A DNA stretch of 64,000 bases from Methylobacterium nonmethylotrophicum (GTDB lineage Bacteria; Pseudomonadota; Alphaproteobacteria; Rhizobiales; Beijerinckiaceae). The stretch spans positions 62,001 to 126,000 of the forward strand of contig NZ_SRLB01000018.1 in NCBI RefSeq assembly GCF_004745635.1. Direction: 5' to 3'. Positions 1-8,656 of this stretch are shown here, one piece after another. The notes under the pieces are model-generated. The model ran no database searches. It saw nothing but the letters and a program-made list of their open reading frames with translations, and was not told where the DNA came from. The position numbers were made by a program, and so were the translations under genes. How positions within the stretch are numbered: the first letter of the stretch is position 1; every line of letters starts with the position of its first letter.

Positions 1-589
1 CGCAGGCGACGAGGGCGGCCGCCAGGGTGGTGCGGGCGAGGCGCCCTCCCCCGGCCAGGCGCGCCCGGCAGGCGGGGCGGGCGAGGACGAGCCCGATCAG
101 GCCGAACCACGTCGCCGCCATGCAGAACACGATCCCGCCCGCCGCCGGGATCGCCTCCCGGCTCGGATGGGCGAGGAAGAACCCGGCGAAGAAGGCGAGG
201 CTCACCGGGTTGGTCAGCGCCGCCCCGAGGCCCAGCACGAAGGTCCCGGCGGCCCGCCCCCGCACGATCCGGGCCCGATCCTCGGCGAGGCCGGCCCGGT
301 CCCTGACGAGCCGGCAGGCGGCGCGCAGCATCAGCAGCACGAACAGGGCGGTCCCGAGATCGGTGACGAGCCGGCTCGCCGGCAGCAGGGAAGCACCGAG
401 CCCGGCGATCGCCGCGGCGAGGCCGGCCCCGCAGGCGACGCCGAGGGCGGCGGCGACCGGCCCCTGCCCCGACGCCGCGACGCTCGCCCTTACCACCACC
501 AGCAGGTTCGGCCCCGGCGTGGCCAGGACGGGCGCATAGGTGGTGACGAGCGGTCCGAGCAGGGCGGGCCACGTCTCGTGATCGAACAT
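1..589 (-). CDS. LysE family translocator (3' end cut by window edge)
   Basis: Probable inner-membrane exporter of amino acids or their analogues (LysE/RhtB superfamily). The visible 196 residues carry the family's N-terminal signature TPGPNLLVVVR (about residues 24-34). Several Ala/Leu/Gly-rich hydrophobic segments follow, with the central loop motif ALTNPVSLAFFAGFFL near residue 125. Family members are about 200-210 residues, so only a few C-terminal residues lie outside the window. The start is the ATG reading MFDHETWPALLG. No neighbour indicates the substrate. Family assignment is firm; specificity is unknown. Confidence 0.85.
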   Translation of the reverse strand, partial: MFDHETWPALLGPLVTTYAPVLATPGPNLLVVVRASVAASGQGPVAAALGVACGAGLAAAIAGLGASLLPASRLVTDLGTALFVLLMLRAACRLVRDRAGLAEDRARIVRGRAAGTFVLGLGAALTNPVSLAFFAGFFLAHPSREAIPAAGGIVFCMAATWFGLIGLVLARPACRARLAGGGRLARTTLAAALVAC

Positions 590-1079
590 CAGGGATCCCC
601 CAGGGGGCAGCTCGGGCAAGGGCGGCTCGAGCGCCGGTCGGGATCCATAAAGATGCCAAATGTGCGCGGTGCGCGTCGTTCACTTGAAGGAGGTGACGTG
701 CGTCGCCGCACAGTCCAGAGATGTCAATCCGGAGGATTTCGCCGGCCGATCATCGCGCACGAGGCCGGGGCGAAGAAGTATTTCATTCCAGCAAGTCTCG
801 CCCGTCGAAAATCCCCAGACACCGCTCTCCTGGCCCGGTAAGCCGCTTTGGACTTACGGCCTGGAGGGAAGTGGGAAGCGGCAGGGCGTCAACGTCACGG
901 TTCGATCTGCATTGGGTGGGGCTCTCGCACGGGGGACGGGCTGCCCACCCGAATTGCCGCCGTCACGGTCACCCACCGCCGATACCGGACCCGATATGAG
1001 GGAGCGGCGGCAGGGTTGCCCCTGCCGCCGCATCGTTGTTCGAGAGGTCCGGTCTGGGTTGGGATCAGCGCCGCCCGAT
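590..1079. other. Intergenic region, 490 bases
   Basis: This gap separates the leftward LysE gene from the 3' end of the leftward stress gene. I see no RNA gene and no convincing terminator. It holds a strong Shine-Dalgarno-like stretch at 687-696 before a short possible reading frame, described separately. The promoter of the LysE gene should lie in the first 100 bases, but no clear -35/-10 pair stands out. Confidence 0.5.
698..841 (+). CDS. Possible small ORF behind a perfect Shine-Dalgarno
   Basis: A GTG at 698 opens a 47-residue basic reading frame ending at TAA 839-841. The sequence AAGGAGGTGA at 687-696 is fully complementary to the 3' end of 16S rRNA. Spacing to the GTG is short (about 4 bases after AGGAGG), which weakens the case. 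The peptide (starts MRRRTVQRCQ) is Arg/Lys-rich and matches no family I know. It may be a leader peptide, a small protein or chance. Low confidence. Confidence 0.2.
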   Translation: MRRRTVQRCQSGGFRRPIIAHEAGAKKYFIPASLARRKSPDTALLAR

Positions 1080-1910
1080 TCAGCGCCGCTCGGTGCCGAG
1101 GGGCTGACGGGCCGGGGGCAGCTCGTCCTCGATGCCGAGATGGCGCTCGCGGGTGGTGCCGGGCAGGCCGGGATCGACGGTCTGCGCGGTCGGCGCGGCG
1201 CCGGCCGCGAACGGCATGCCGCCGGTGTTGAGGCCGGTGGTGGTGCTGCCGGCCGCGCCCACCGCCGACGAGCCGCCGGCGACCGCCGCCGGGTTGGTCA
1301 GCGAGGGAGCGGTCTCGTCGTGACGGCCGGTCCAGCCCTCCTGGCGCCAGCCGCGGGTGCGGTCGTCCATGTCGACCGAGCCGTGCTCCTTGAGGATCGC
1401 GGTGACGCGGTCGGCATGGGCGTCGTCCGCCCGCACGGTCACCAGGGTGCCGCCCCGGCGCACGCCCTCGGCGTAGGTATGGGCGTGCTCCTCGCTGAGG
1501 CCCGCGCCGGTGAGCGAGCCGATCAGGCCGCCCGCCGCCGCGCCGACGCCGGCGCCGGTGAGCGTCGCGACGAGCCAGCCCGCGGCGACCACCGGGCCGA
1601 CGCCCGGAATGGCGAGGAGGCCGAGGCCGGTGAGCAGGCCGGCGCCGCCGCCGAGCACGGTGCCGAGCGAGGCCCCGGCCCCGGCGCCGTTCGAGGCGTC
1701 GTGCGCGGTCTCGCCGGTGGTCGCGTCGCGATGGCCGGCATGGGTCTCGCCGGCATGCGTCTTGCCGACATGGGTCGAGTAGCGATCGTCCTGGTTGTTG
1801 GCCACGATGCTGATGTCGGCGTGCGGCACGCCGGCCGCCTCCACCTTGCGCACCGCCGCCGAGGCGTCGTCGTAGCTGTCGAACAGGGCCGTGATGGTAC
1901 GGGTCGCCAT
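1080..1910 (-). CDS. General stress protein of the YflT/17M type with glycine-zipper core
   Basis: A 276-residue protein whose N-terminus (ATRTITALFDSYDDASAAVR) matches the heat-induced stress protein YflT / general stress protein 17M domain. A Gly/Ala-rich hydrophobic centre (about residues 75-135) resembles the glycine-zipper membrane segments of this class. A second ferredoxin-like half follows (RGGTLVTVRADDAHADRVTAIL, about 150-170). The tail is low complexity. AAGGA precedes the ATG. The PepSY-like gene ends 47 bases upstream on the same strand, so the two probably form one transcript. Homologues in methylobacteria are usually annotated only as general stress proteins; no biochemical role is known. 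Confidence 0.75.
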   Translation of the reverse strand: MATRTITALFDSYDDASAAVRKVEAAGVPHADISIVANNQDDRYSTHVGKTHAGETHAGHRDATTGETAHDASNGAGAGASLGTVLGGGAGLLTGLGLLAIPGVGPVVAAGWLVATLTGAGVGAAAGGLIGSLTGAGLSEEHAHTYAEGVRRGGTLVTVRADDAHADRVTAILKEHGSVDMDDRTRGWRQEGWTGRHDETAPSLTNPAAVAGGSSAVGAAGSTTTGLNTGGMPFAAGAAPTAQTVDPGLPGTTRERHLGIEDELPPARQPLGTERR

Positions 1911-1957
1911 GGGCGTCGTCCTTCTGGTCGAGAGGAGGGAGTGCTGAGCGCTTTGCG

Positions 1958-2350
1958 TCAGCGGGCGGTCGAGACGTTGCCCTTGAAGTCGAGGCCGACC
2001 GTCACGGTGTTGCCGGACTGCATCGCCTGACCGCGCCAGATGCCCTGGTCGTCCTTCTTGAGGTCCTTCACGTCCTTGAAGCCGGCCTGCTCCATCCGGC
2101 TGCGGGCCTGGGCCTCGGTGAAGCTGTTGGCGCCGGGCTCGAGCTTGGCGTTGGTGGCGACGGTGCCGGTGGTGCCCGGGTTGTTCTTGTCCATCATGTC
2201 GGTGTTGGGCCGGGTCACCGCCTCCTGGCCCTGGGACTGGGTGCTGGGCTTGGCGTCGCGCGCCGGGTCGCCCGTCACGGTGGTCTGGGCCTGCGCCATC
2301 CCGGTTCCGAGAGCGCCGAGGGCCGCGAGGGTGATGAGGGTCTTGCGCAT
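1958..2350 (-). CDS. Secreted PepSY-like small protein
   Basis: A 130-residue periplasmic protein. The chosen ATG is preceded by GAGGAGACC and gives a clean signal peptide (MRKTLITLAALGALGTGMAQAQ). A Thr/Asn/Gln-rich linker follows, then a compact C-terminal domain (about residues 75-130) with the pattern FTEAQARSRMEQAGF and a strand-rich end, resembling a PepSY-type fold. It lies just upstream of the YflT-type gene on the same strand, which suggests a shared envelope or stress response. A longer frame runs upstream to 2479 but would bury the signal peptide, so the internal ATG is preferred. The exact role is unknown. Confidence 0.7.
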   Translation of the reverse strand: MRKTLITLAALGALGTGMAQAQTTVTGDPARDAKPSTQSQGQEAVTRPNTDMMDKNNPGTTGTVATNAKLEPGANSFTEAQARSRMEQAGFKDVKDLKKDDQGIWRGQAMQSGNTVTVGLDFKGNVSTAR

Positions 2351-2688
2351 GGTCTCCTCGAACCTTGTCTGACCAATCGATGCCATCTCAATCATTGCCG
2401 GCCGGCTTGGTTCCGCAGGAGGAACGTTGATCGCACGAACGCTGCCACGCTCGTGACACTTGTGTTTCAGCTTCACCATTGAAGCCGGCAGTTTTGTTTT
2501 TAATCCGTGCTGCGTCGCACAAAAACAGAACGGAATGATTGTTCCTGTCCGAAACAGGACATTCGTTCATCGTGAGGCGCCGAGGCCCATGAACCGGGCA
2601 CCGGCACCCGGTCCCGGGCGCGCGTTAACCGATCCCTAACCATGCACCCGGCAGGAATTGCCGGGCCGGCGCGGGTTCGGCCGGCGGG
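2351..2688. other. Divergent intergenic region with AT-rich core and small inverted repeat
   Basis: About 340 bases separate the leftward PepSY-like gene from rightward flhA. The middle (about 2485-2545) is much richer in A and T than its surroundings and contains runs such as GTTTTTAATC. The inverted repeat TCCTGT/ACAGGA sits at 2543-2548 and 2554-2559 with a 5-base loop. This is the expected site of the promoters for both sides. No known operator consensus could be assigned. Confidence 0.5.
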
Positions 2689-2697
2689 GTGGATCGG

Positions 2698-4815
2698 ATG
2701 AGCGAGACGGGAGCCATCGGCGCGGGCCGCATCTTCGCGCTGCCGTCGCGGGCCGACCTGATCGGGCTCACGCGCCGCAGCGACCTGGTGCTGGCCGTCT
2801 CGGTGCTCGCCATCCTGGTGGTGCTGATCTTCCCGCTGCCGGCGCTCCTCCTCGACCTCCTGCTCGCGGTCTCGATCATCCTGTCGGTCCTGATCCTGAT
2901 GACCGGGCTGTTCATCGAGAACCCGCTCGAGTTCACGGTCTTCCCGACGGTGCTGCTCATCGCCACGATGCTGCGGCTCGCGCTCAACCTCGCCTCGACC
3001 CGCCTGATCCTCGGCCACGGCCACGAGGGCACGGCGGCGGCCGGCCACGTCATCGAGGCCTTCGGGCACTTCGTGATGGGCGGCAACTTCCTGATCGGGA
3101 TCATCGTGTTCGCGATCCTGATCATCGTGAACTTCGTCGTCATCACCAAGGGCTCGGGCCGCATCGCCGAGGTCGCGGCCCGCTTCACCCTCGACGCCAT
3201 GCCGGGCAAGCAGATGGCGATCGATGCCGACCTCTCGGCCGGCCTCATCGACGAGAAGACCGCCAGGACCCGCCGCCAGTCCCTCGAGGACGAGTCGTCG
3301 TTCTTCGGCGCCATGGACGGCGCCTCGAAATTCGTGCGCGGCGACGCGATCGCGGCCCTGCTGATCACGGTCATCAACGTCGTCGGCGGCATCATCATCG
3401 GCGTCGCCCAGCAGAACATGAGCTTTGCCGACGCCGCCAAGAGCTACACCCTGCTCACGGTCGGGGACGGCCTCGTCAGCCAGGTGCCGGCCCTGATCGT
3501 CTCGACCGCGGCGGGCCTGCTGGTCTCCAAGGCCGGCGTGCGCGGGGCCGCCGCCCGGGCGCTCGGGCGCCAGATCGCCAACTACCCGAAGGCGCTCGGC
3601 ATGTCGGCCGGCGTGATGCTGCTCATCGCGCTCCTGCCCGGCATCCCGATGCTGCCGTTCCTGAGCCTCGGCCTCGGCGCCGCCTACCTCGCCCGCCGCA
3701 TCGCCCTCCTGCCCAAGCCCACGGAGGCGGAGATCGCCGGCGCGCCGGCGGCGGAGGGCGGGGCCGCCCCGGCCAAGGAGGAGACGGCGGGCGAGCTCCT
3801 GAAGCTCGACGACCTGAAGCTCGAGATGGGCTACGCGCTGCTCGCCCTCGTCAACGGCACGGCCGGCCAGGACCGGCTCACGGACCAGATCCGGGCCCTG
3901 CGCCGCCAGCTCGCCGCCGAGCTCGGCTTCGTGATGCCCTCGGTGCGCATCCTCGACAACGTCCAGCTCGACGCCAACACCTACGTGGTGCGGGTCAAGG
4001 AGATCGAGGCGGGGACCGGCCAGGTCTTCCCGGGCCAGTTCATGGCGATGGACCCGATGGGCGGCCAGGTGCAGCTGCCGGGCCAGCACATGCTGGAGCC
4101 GACCTTCGGCCTGCCGGCGACCTGGGTCGACGCGGCCTTGCGCGACGAGGCCCAGCTCAAGGGCTACACCGTGGTCGACGCCGCCACCGTGGTCTCGACC
4201 CACCTCACCGAGGTGATCAAGGCCCACGTCGCCGACCTCCTCAACCACGTCGAGGTGCAGAAGCTCCTGAAGGAACTGCCGAAGGAGCACGGCGACCTCC
4301 TGAAGGAGGTGGTGCCGAGCCAGATCGCCACCACGGGCATCCAGCGCGTCCTGCAATACCTGCTGGCCGAGCGGGTCTCGATCCGCGACCTCGGCACGAT
4401 CGTGGAGGGCATCGCCGAGGTGGCCGGCCACATCAAGAACCCGCGCGACATCGTCGAGCACGTCCGCGCCCGCCTCGGCCGCCAGATCTGCGCCCAGTAC
4501 CAGGGCCCGGGCGGCGTCCTGCCGATCATCACCCTGTCGCCGGCCTGGGAGGGCGCCTTCCTCGAAGCGATCGTCGGCCACGGCGACGAGCGCCACCTGG
4601 CGATGCAGCCGTCGAAGCTGTCGGACTTCGTCACCACGGTGCGCGACCGCTTCGAGGAGGCGGCGCGGGTCGGCGAGATGCCGGTGCTCGTCACCTCGGT
4701 CCAGGCCCGGCCCTTCGTGCGCTCGATCATCGAGCGGTTCCGCCGCGAGACCCCGGTGATGAGCCAGGCGGAGATCCACCCGCGGGCCCGGCTGAAGACC
4801 GTCGGCTCGGTGTAG
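2698..4815 (+). CDS. flhA: Flagellar biosynthesis protein FlhA (type III export gate)
   Basis: FlhA forms the nonameric export gate of the flagellar type III secretion apparatus and docks chaperone-substrate complexes on its cytoplasmic ring. The 705-residue product has the usual length. The N-terminal half has eight hydrophobic segments with the conserved FHIPEP-family stretches LLIATMLRLALNLASTRLIL and VITKGSGRIAEVAARFTLDAMPGKQ. The C-terminal half is soluble (EMGYALL through RFRRETPVM). A GTG nine bases upstream (2689) is an alternative start. No other flagellar gene lies nearby: upstream is a stress gene and downstream a carbonic anhydrase. It seems to be an isolated flhA, as in some Rhizobiales. 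Confidence 0.96.
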   Translation: MSETGAIGAGRIFALPSRADLIGLTRRSDLVLAVSVLAILVVLIFPLPALLLDLLLAVSIILSVLILMTGLFIENPLEFTVFPTVLLIATMLRLALNLASTRLILGHGHEGTAAAGHVIEAFGHFVMGGNFLIGIIVFAILIIVNFVVITKGSGRIAEVAARFTLDAMPGKQMAIDADLSAGLIDEKTARTRRQSLEDESSFFGAMDGASKFVRGDAIAALLITVINVVGGIIIGVAQQNMSFADAAKSYTLLTVGDGLVSQVPALIVSTAAGLLVSKAGVRGAAARALGRQIANYPKALGMSAGVMLLIALLPGIPMLPFLSLGLGAAYLARRIALLPKPTEAEIAGAPAAEGGAAPAKEETAGELLKLDDLKLEMGYALLALVNGTAGQDRLTDQIRALRRQLAAELGFVMPSVRILDNVQLDANTYVVRVKEIEAGTGQVFPGQFMAMDPMGGQVQLPGQHMLEPTFGLPATWVDAALRDEAQLKGYTVVDAATVVSTHLTEVIKAHVADLLNHVEVQKLLKELPKEHGDLLKEVVPSQIATTGIQRVLQYLLAERVSIRDLGTIVEGIAEVAGHIKNPRDIVEHVRARLGRQICAQYQGPGGVLPIITLSPAWEGAFLEAIVGHGDERHLAMQPSKLSDFVTTVRDRFEEAARVGEMPVLVTSVQARPFVRSIIERFRRETPVMSQAEIHPRARLKTVGSV

Positions 4816-4906
4816 CGCGGCCGCCTCGCGCCGATGCCGCGGGCGGCGGGCTGACGCGACCGGCGGGGCGTGCGAAAGAGGCCGACCGACACCGGAGGAC
4901 ACGCCC

Positions 4907-5437
4907 ATGCCGCTCTACGCCCTCGACGACGTCAGCCCGGTCCTGCCGGACGACGGCAGCGCCTGGATCGCCCCGAGCGCCCACGTGATCGGGCGGGTGC
5001 GGCTCGGGCGCGAGGTCGGGGTGTGGTTCGGCGCGGTCATCCGCGGCGACAACGAGCCGATCGCCGTCGGCGACCGCACCAACATCCAGGAGGGGGCGAC
5101 GCTCCACACCGATGCGGGCTTTCCGCTCACCCTGGGCGAGGGCATCACGGTCGGGCACGGCGCCATCGTGCATGGCTGCACGGTCGGCGACAACACCCTG
5201 ATCGGGATGGGCGCGACGATCCTCAACGGCGCCCGCATCGGCCGCAACTGCCTCGTCGGCGCCAACGCGCTCGTCACCGAGGGCAAGGAGTACCCCGACA
5301 ACAGCCTCATCGTCGGCGCCCCCGCCAAGGCGGTGCGGGTGCTCGACGAGGCGGCGGTGGCGGGCTTGCGCGCCTCGGCGGACCGCTACGTCGCGAACGC
5401 GAGGCGCTTCGCGCAGGGGCTGCGGCGGGTCGACTGA
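4907..5437 (+). CDS. Gamma-class carbonic anhydrase-like hexapeptide protein
   Basis: A 176-residue left-handed beta-helix protein of the gamma carbonic anhydrase / YrdA / PaaY family. These are trimeric Zn or Fe enzymes or binding proteins that hydrate CO2 or hydrolyse thioesters. Hexapeptide repeats run from about residue 20 to 135. The metal ligands fall at His67 (TLHTD), His84 (VGHGA) and His89 (VHGC), matching the family trio. The conserved RGD (RGDNEPI) and C-terminal IVGAPAKAVR are present. The ATG is preceded by GGAGGA. It stands alone, 91 bases after flhA. Family is certain; true anhydrase activity cannot be told from sequence. Confidence 0.92.
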   Translation: MPLYALDDVSPVLPDDGSAWIAPSAHVIGRVRLGREVGVWFGAVIRGDNEPIAVGDRTNIQEGATLHTDAGFPLTLGEGITVGHGAIVHGCTVGDNTLIGMGATILNGARIGRNCLVGANALVTEGKEYPDNSLIVGAPAKAVRVLDEAAVAGLRASADRYVANARRFAQGLRRVD

Positions 5438-5474
5438 GCACCGGACGCACGTCCGACCGCCATCCCGCCGACGT

Positions 5475-5492
5475 CGCCATCCCGGGATGGCG
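5475..5492. repeat. Perfect 18-base palindrome between convergent genes
   Basis: CGCCATCCCGGGATGGCG is a perfect palindrome in the 106-base gap between the convergent carbonic anhydrase and GGDEF/EAL genes. It has no loop and no T-run, so it is not a canonical terminator. Its core resembles the ends of the CATCCCGGG repeats elsewhere in this window, so it may be a remnant of that repeat family. Confidence 0.5.
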
Positions 5493-5543
5493 ACCGAGCC
5501 ATCAAGGGTGCCGCCGCACGCGAGCAGGCGGCGCCTCAGCCCC

Positions 5544-7892
5544 TCAAGCGGCCTCCGTCCCGCCGCGGGGCGCCTCGCGGGTGTGCTCGGCGAAGAGGGC
5601 GATCGGGCCGGGGCGGCCGAGGAGGTAGCCCTGCGCCTCGTGGCAGTTCTCGGCGTCCAGGAAGGCGAGCTCGGCGCGGGTCTCGACGCCCTCGGCCAGG
5701 ACCGGCAGGCCGAGGCCTCGTCCCAGGCCCAGAACCGCCCGCATGATCGCGGCGGTCTCCCGGTTGACGTCGACGGCGCGGATGAACGAGCGGTCGATCT
5801 TGATCTTGTCGAACGGGAAGGCCCGCAGGTTCGACAGCGACGAGTAGCCGGTGCCGAAATCGTCCATCGCGATCCGCACGCCGAGGGCCTTGACCCGCCT
5901 GAGGGTCGCGAGCGCCCGCGGCAGGTCGCGGATCAGCGCCGTCTCGGTGATCTCGAGCTCGAGCCGGGCCGGCGCCAGGCCGGTGGTGAACAGGATCTCG
6001 TGGACGAGCTCGGAAAAGCCCGGGGCGTGGAGCTGGACCGCCGAGACGTTGACGGCGATGCGCAGCGGCTTCTCCCAGGAGGCGGCCTCGCGGCAGGTCT
6101 CGCGCAGCACCCACTCGCCGATGCCCAGGATGCTGCCGGTCTCCTCGGAGATCGGGATGAACAGGTCGGGCGGGACGTTGCCGCGCTCCGGATGCTCCCA
6201 GCGCAGCAGAGCCTCGAACCCGACGACGATGCCGGTATCGACCGCCATCTGCGGCTGGTAGACGACCCGGAACTCGCCCCGCTCCACCGCGTGGCGCAGG
6301 TCGTGCTCCAGGGAGCGCCGGTCGCGGATCTGCGCGGCCAGGACCGGCTCGAAGAAGCGGTGGACGCCGCGGCCGTGGCTCTTGGCGCAGTAGAGCGCGG
6401 CGTCGGCGTGGTTGAGCAGCGTCTGGCCGTCCTCGGCATCGGTCGGGCAGAGCGCGATGCCGATGCTGGTCGCCAGGATCGGCCCGCTTCCGGCGCGGGC
6501 GTTGCCCTCGCGGATCACCCGCAGCACCTCCTCGGCGAGGTCGCCCGCCTCCTCTCGCCGGGCGAGGTCCGGCATCAGGATCGCGAACTCGTCGCCGCCG
6601 AGGCGCGCCATCATCTGGCGCGGCCCCAGCACCGGCGAGACCCAGCGCGCCAGCGCCTGCAGGAGCCCGTCGCCCATGGCGTGCCCGTAGAGGTCGTTGA
6701 CATCCTTGAAGCGGTCGAGGTCGAGGCAGAGCACCGCCACGAGACGGCCGGTGCTCCGCGCCTGCCCGATCGCCTCGTCCAGACGGGCGCGGAAACTGGC
6801 CCGGTTAGGCAGTCCGGTCAGCGTGTCGTGATGGGCCAGGAACTGGATGTGCTGCTCGGCCTGGCGCCGTGCCCGCAGGTCGCGGATCGCCACCGCGTGG
6901 CAGGACCGGCTGCCGACCGGCCGGCGGATCACGTCGACCGGCAGCGCCTCGCCGTCGGCCCCCACGAGTTCGGCCTCGATGACCACGCCGTCCGGAACCG
7001 AGTCGAGGCGCTGCGCCACCGGTTGCGGCAGGATCTCCGTGACCGGCCGTCCGACGAGCGCCGCCGGCGCCCGGCCGATCAGCTCGGCGAGGCTGGTATT
7101 GACCGTCACGATGCGCCCGCCCTCGCAGACCGCGATGCCCTCCACGGCAGCGTCGGCGAGGTTGCGCATCAGCTCCTGGGCCTCGCGCCGGCGGCGGGCC
7201 CGGCCGTCGAGGGTCAGGCCCGTGAAGGCGAGGACGAGGAGCGTCAGGCTGGCAAAGCCCAGCGAGGCCGCGAACTGACCGTCGAGGGTCACGGGGACGA
7301 GCCCGCCGCCGGCCGTCAGGAGCCCGACGGCGTGCGGCAGTATCACGGCGACCGAGAGGAGCAGCGCGCCGGCGGTCCGGCTCGCCGAGCTCTCCCGCAG
7401 GCTCAGGCCGAGGGCGAGGCCCGCCAGGACCATGCCGCTGCCGAAGGACAGGCAAAGCCCCGCGAGCCAGGCCGGCCCGCCCGCCCCCGGGAGGCCCACC
7501 GACACCGCGGCGGCGACTCCGGCGAGGCCGAAGCCGATCAGGCCGCCGCCGAGTCCCGGCGCGATGCGGCGCGGCGCCGAGACGGCAGCCCGCAGGCCGC
7601 CGCCGACGACGAGCGTCATGACGACGAGGCTGAGCAGCAGGAACTCGCGGTGCCGCAGCAGGTCGTCGGCCGGGCGCACCGAGACCTGGGCGATGACCTG
7701 GCTCGCCCACAGGCCGAAGCCCCCCGCGACCGCGGCGGCCGACAGCCAGATCCCCCGGCTGGTCCCGGTGGTGGCGCGGGCGTGGTGGAGCAGGTCGATC
7801 GCGGTGATCGCCGCGAGGACGCCGATCAGGAGCGACAGGCCGACAAGTCGCCCGTCATGGAGAGAGACCAGGGCTTCGGCGGTCTGCAGCAT
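5544..7892 (-). CDS. MHYT-like membrane sensor with PAS, GGDEF and EAL domains
   Basis: A 782-residue c-di-GMP turnover protein. Residues 1-225 form about seven membrane segments laid out like an MHYT sensor, but the metal-binding motifs are degraded (LWASQVIAQ at 61-69, GVAAAVSVG at 125-133, LPHAVGL at 185-191). A PAS domain follows (about 240-345). The GGDEF site is intact (GGDEF 432-436) but lacks an RxxD inhibitory site just before it. The EAL domain is intact (EALLRW from 560; DDFGTGYSSL 677-686). It could therefore make or break c-di-GMP. The ATG giving MLQTAEALV is chosen because the sensor begins there; a longer frame upstream adds no recognisable sequence. It stands alone. Confidence 0.9.
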   Translation of the reverse strand: MLQTAEALVSLHDGRLVGLSLLIGVLAAITAIDLLHHARATTGTSRGIWLSAAAVAGGFGLWASQVIAQVSVRPADDLLRHREFLLLSLVVMTLVVGGGLRAAVSAPRRIAPGLGGGLIGFGLAGVAAAVSVGLPGAGGPAWLAGLCLSFGSGMVLAGLALGLSLRESSASRTAGALLLSVAVILPHAVGLLTAGGGLVPVTLDGQFAASLGFASLTLLVLAFTGLTLDGRARRRREAQELMRNLADAAVEGIAVCEGGRIVTVNTSLAELIGRAPAALVGRPVTEILPQPVAQRLDSVPDGVVIEAELVGADGEALPVDVIRRPVGSRSCHAVAIRDLRARRQAEQHIQFLAHHDTLTGLPNRASFRARLDEAIGQARSTGRLVAVLCLDLDRFKDVNDLYGHAMGDGLLQALARWVSPVLGPRQMMARLGGDEFAILMPDLARREEAGDLAEEVLRVIREGNARAGSGPILATSIGIALCPTDAEDGQTLLNHADAALYCAKSHGRGVHRFFEPVLAAQIRDRRSLEHDLRHAVERGEFRVVYQPQMAVDTGIVVGFEALLRWEHPERGNVPPDLFIPISEETGSILGIGEWVLRETCREAASWEKPLRIAVNVSAVQLHAPGFSELVHEILFTTGLAPARLELEITETALIRDLPRALATLRRVKALGVRIAMDDFGTGYSSLSNLRAFPFDKIKIDRSFIRAVDVNRETAAIMRAVLGLGRGLGLPVLAEGVETRAELAFLDAENCHEAQGYLLGRPGPIALFAEHTREAPRGGTEAA

Positions 7893-8145
7893 GGAAGTTC
7901 GCGTCCGGCCTCGACTTCGGGCAACCTGACCGAAGGGCGGTTGCGAACCGGTAAAAACGCCGCCGCCGAATCCCCGCCGGGCAGGCTCGAACAGCGTCAA
8001 CATCGCCGTCAAGGGACCGAAAGCGGCCGGCCCGCCGCAGCCCTCCGGGCGGGTGATTGTCCAGACAGGACGATCGTCTTGTCGACGGGGCCGATGACGC
8101 AGAGAAGCCCCACGCGACATCACCAGCAGATAACCCCGAGGATCG

Positions 8146-8649
8146 TCATGTTCCGTCGAGCCGCAGCCGCGTGATCGCACAGCCGCGGGCGACGATCTCG
8201 CTCGGGGCCAGGTCCGGGAACAGGCCGGCGTAGCGGCGGATCAGGGCGGCCGCCAGGGCTCCGGCATCGCGGATCGCCGGCAGCGAGACCGCGAAGAGGT
8301 CCGGCGTCACGGCGGCGACCGGGACGCGCTGGCGCACCTGCGTGCACAGGCCGCGGCGGTACCGGGTCGGATCGAGGACCGGCAGCTCCTCGGAGCCGTC
8401 GGGACCGCGCCGTCCCGGCCGCAGGATCGGCAGCAGGGCGTAGCGCGACCCGACCCGGTTGATGGTGCGCTCGAGGTTGAAGTGGACGAGATCACGGCCG
8501 ATCTCGGTGAGGCCGGAGAAATCCTCCTCGTGCAGGCGGATCAGCGCGTCGACGCGCAAGGCGGCGGCGAGGTCGGCCACCGCCACGACGCGCGCGGCGG
8601 CGCCCTCCGCCACGGCGACGTGGCGGCTGTTCGAGATCGGCAGGGGCAT
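8146..8649 (-). CDS. Hypothetical protein downstream of AMP nucleosidase
   Basis: A 167-residue protein of no family I recognise (starts MPLPISNSRHVAVAEGAAAR). It looks soluble, with alternating helix and strand and no signal peptide. It starts 7 bases after the AMP nucleosidase stop codon on the same strand, so it is almost certainly co-transcribed and perhaps translationally coupled. The sequence contains an HEEDFSGLTEIGRDLVHFNLER segment and a Pro/Arg-rich middle. The tight spacing suggests a role linked to AMP or adenine metabolism, but this is only inference from position. Confidence 0.6.
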   Translation of the reverse strand: MPLPISNSRHVAVAEGAAARVVAVADLAAALRVDALIRLHEEDFSGLTEIGRDLVHFNLERTINRVGSRYALLPILRPGRRGPDGSEELPVLDPTRYRRGLCTQVRQRVPVAAVTPDLFAVSLPAIRDAGALAAALIRRYAGLFPDLAPSEIVARGCAITRLRLDGT

Positions 8650-8656
8650 CCGAGCC

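Noticed and set aside
2351..2450. EcfG-type general stress promoter (GGAAC ... GTT) before the PepSY-like/YflT-type unit
   Set aside because: A GGAACC occurs on the minus strand, but no matching -10 element lies at the right spacing.
2500..4908. An 800-residue open frame antisense to flhA, and similar long antisense frames elsewhere (for example over the YdiJ-like, UdgX and fdh genes)
   Set aside because: In about 70% G+C DNA stop codons are rare in all frames. The translations are Arg/Ala/Gly/Asp-rich low-complexity strings without any recognisable domain, while the opposite strand encodes clear families.
2698..5437. Part of a flagellar gene cluster
   Set aside because: Only flhA is present. 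Both neighbours are unrelated to motility.
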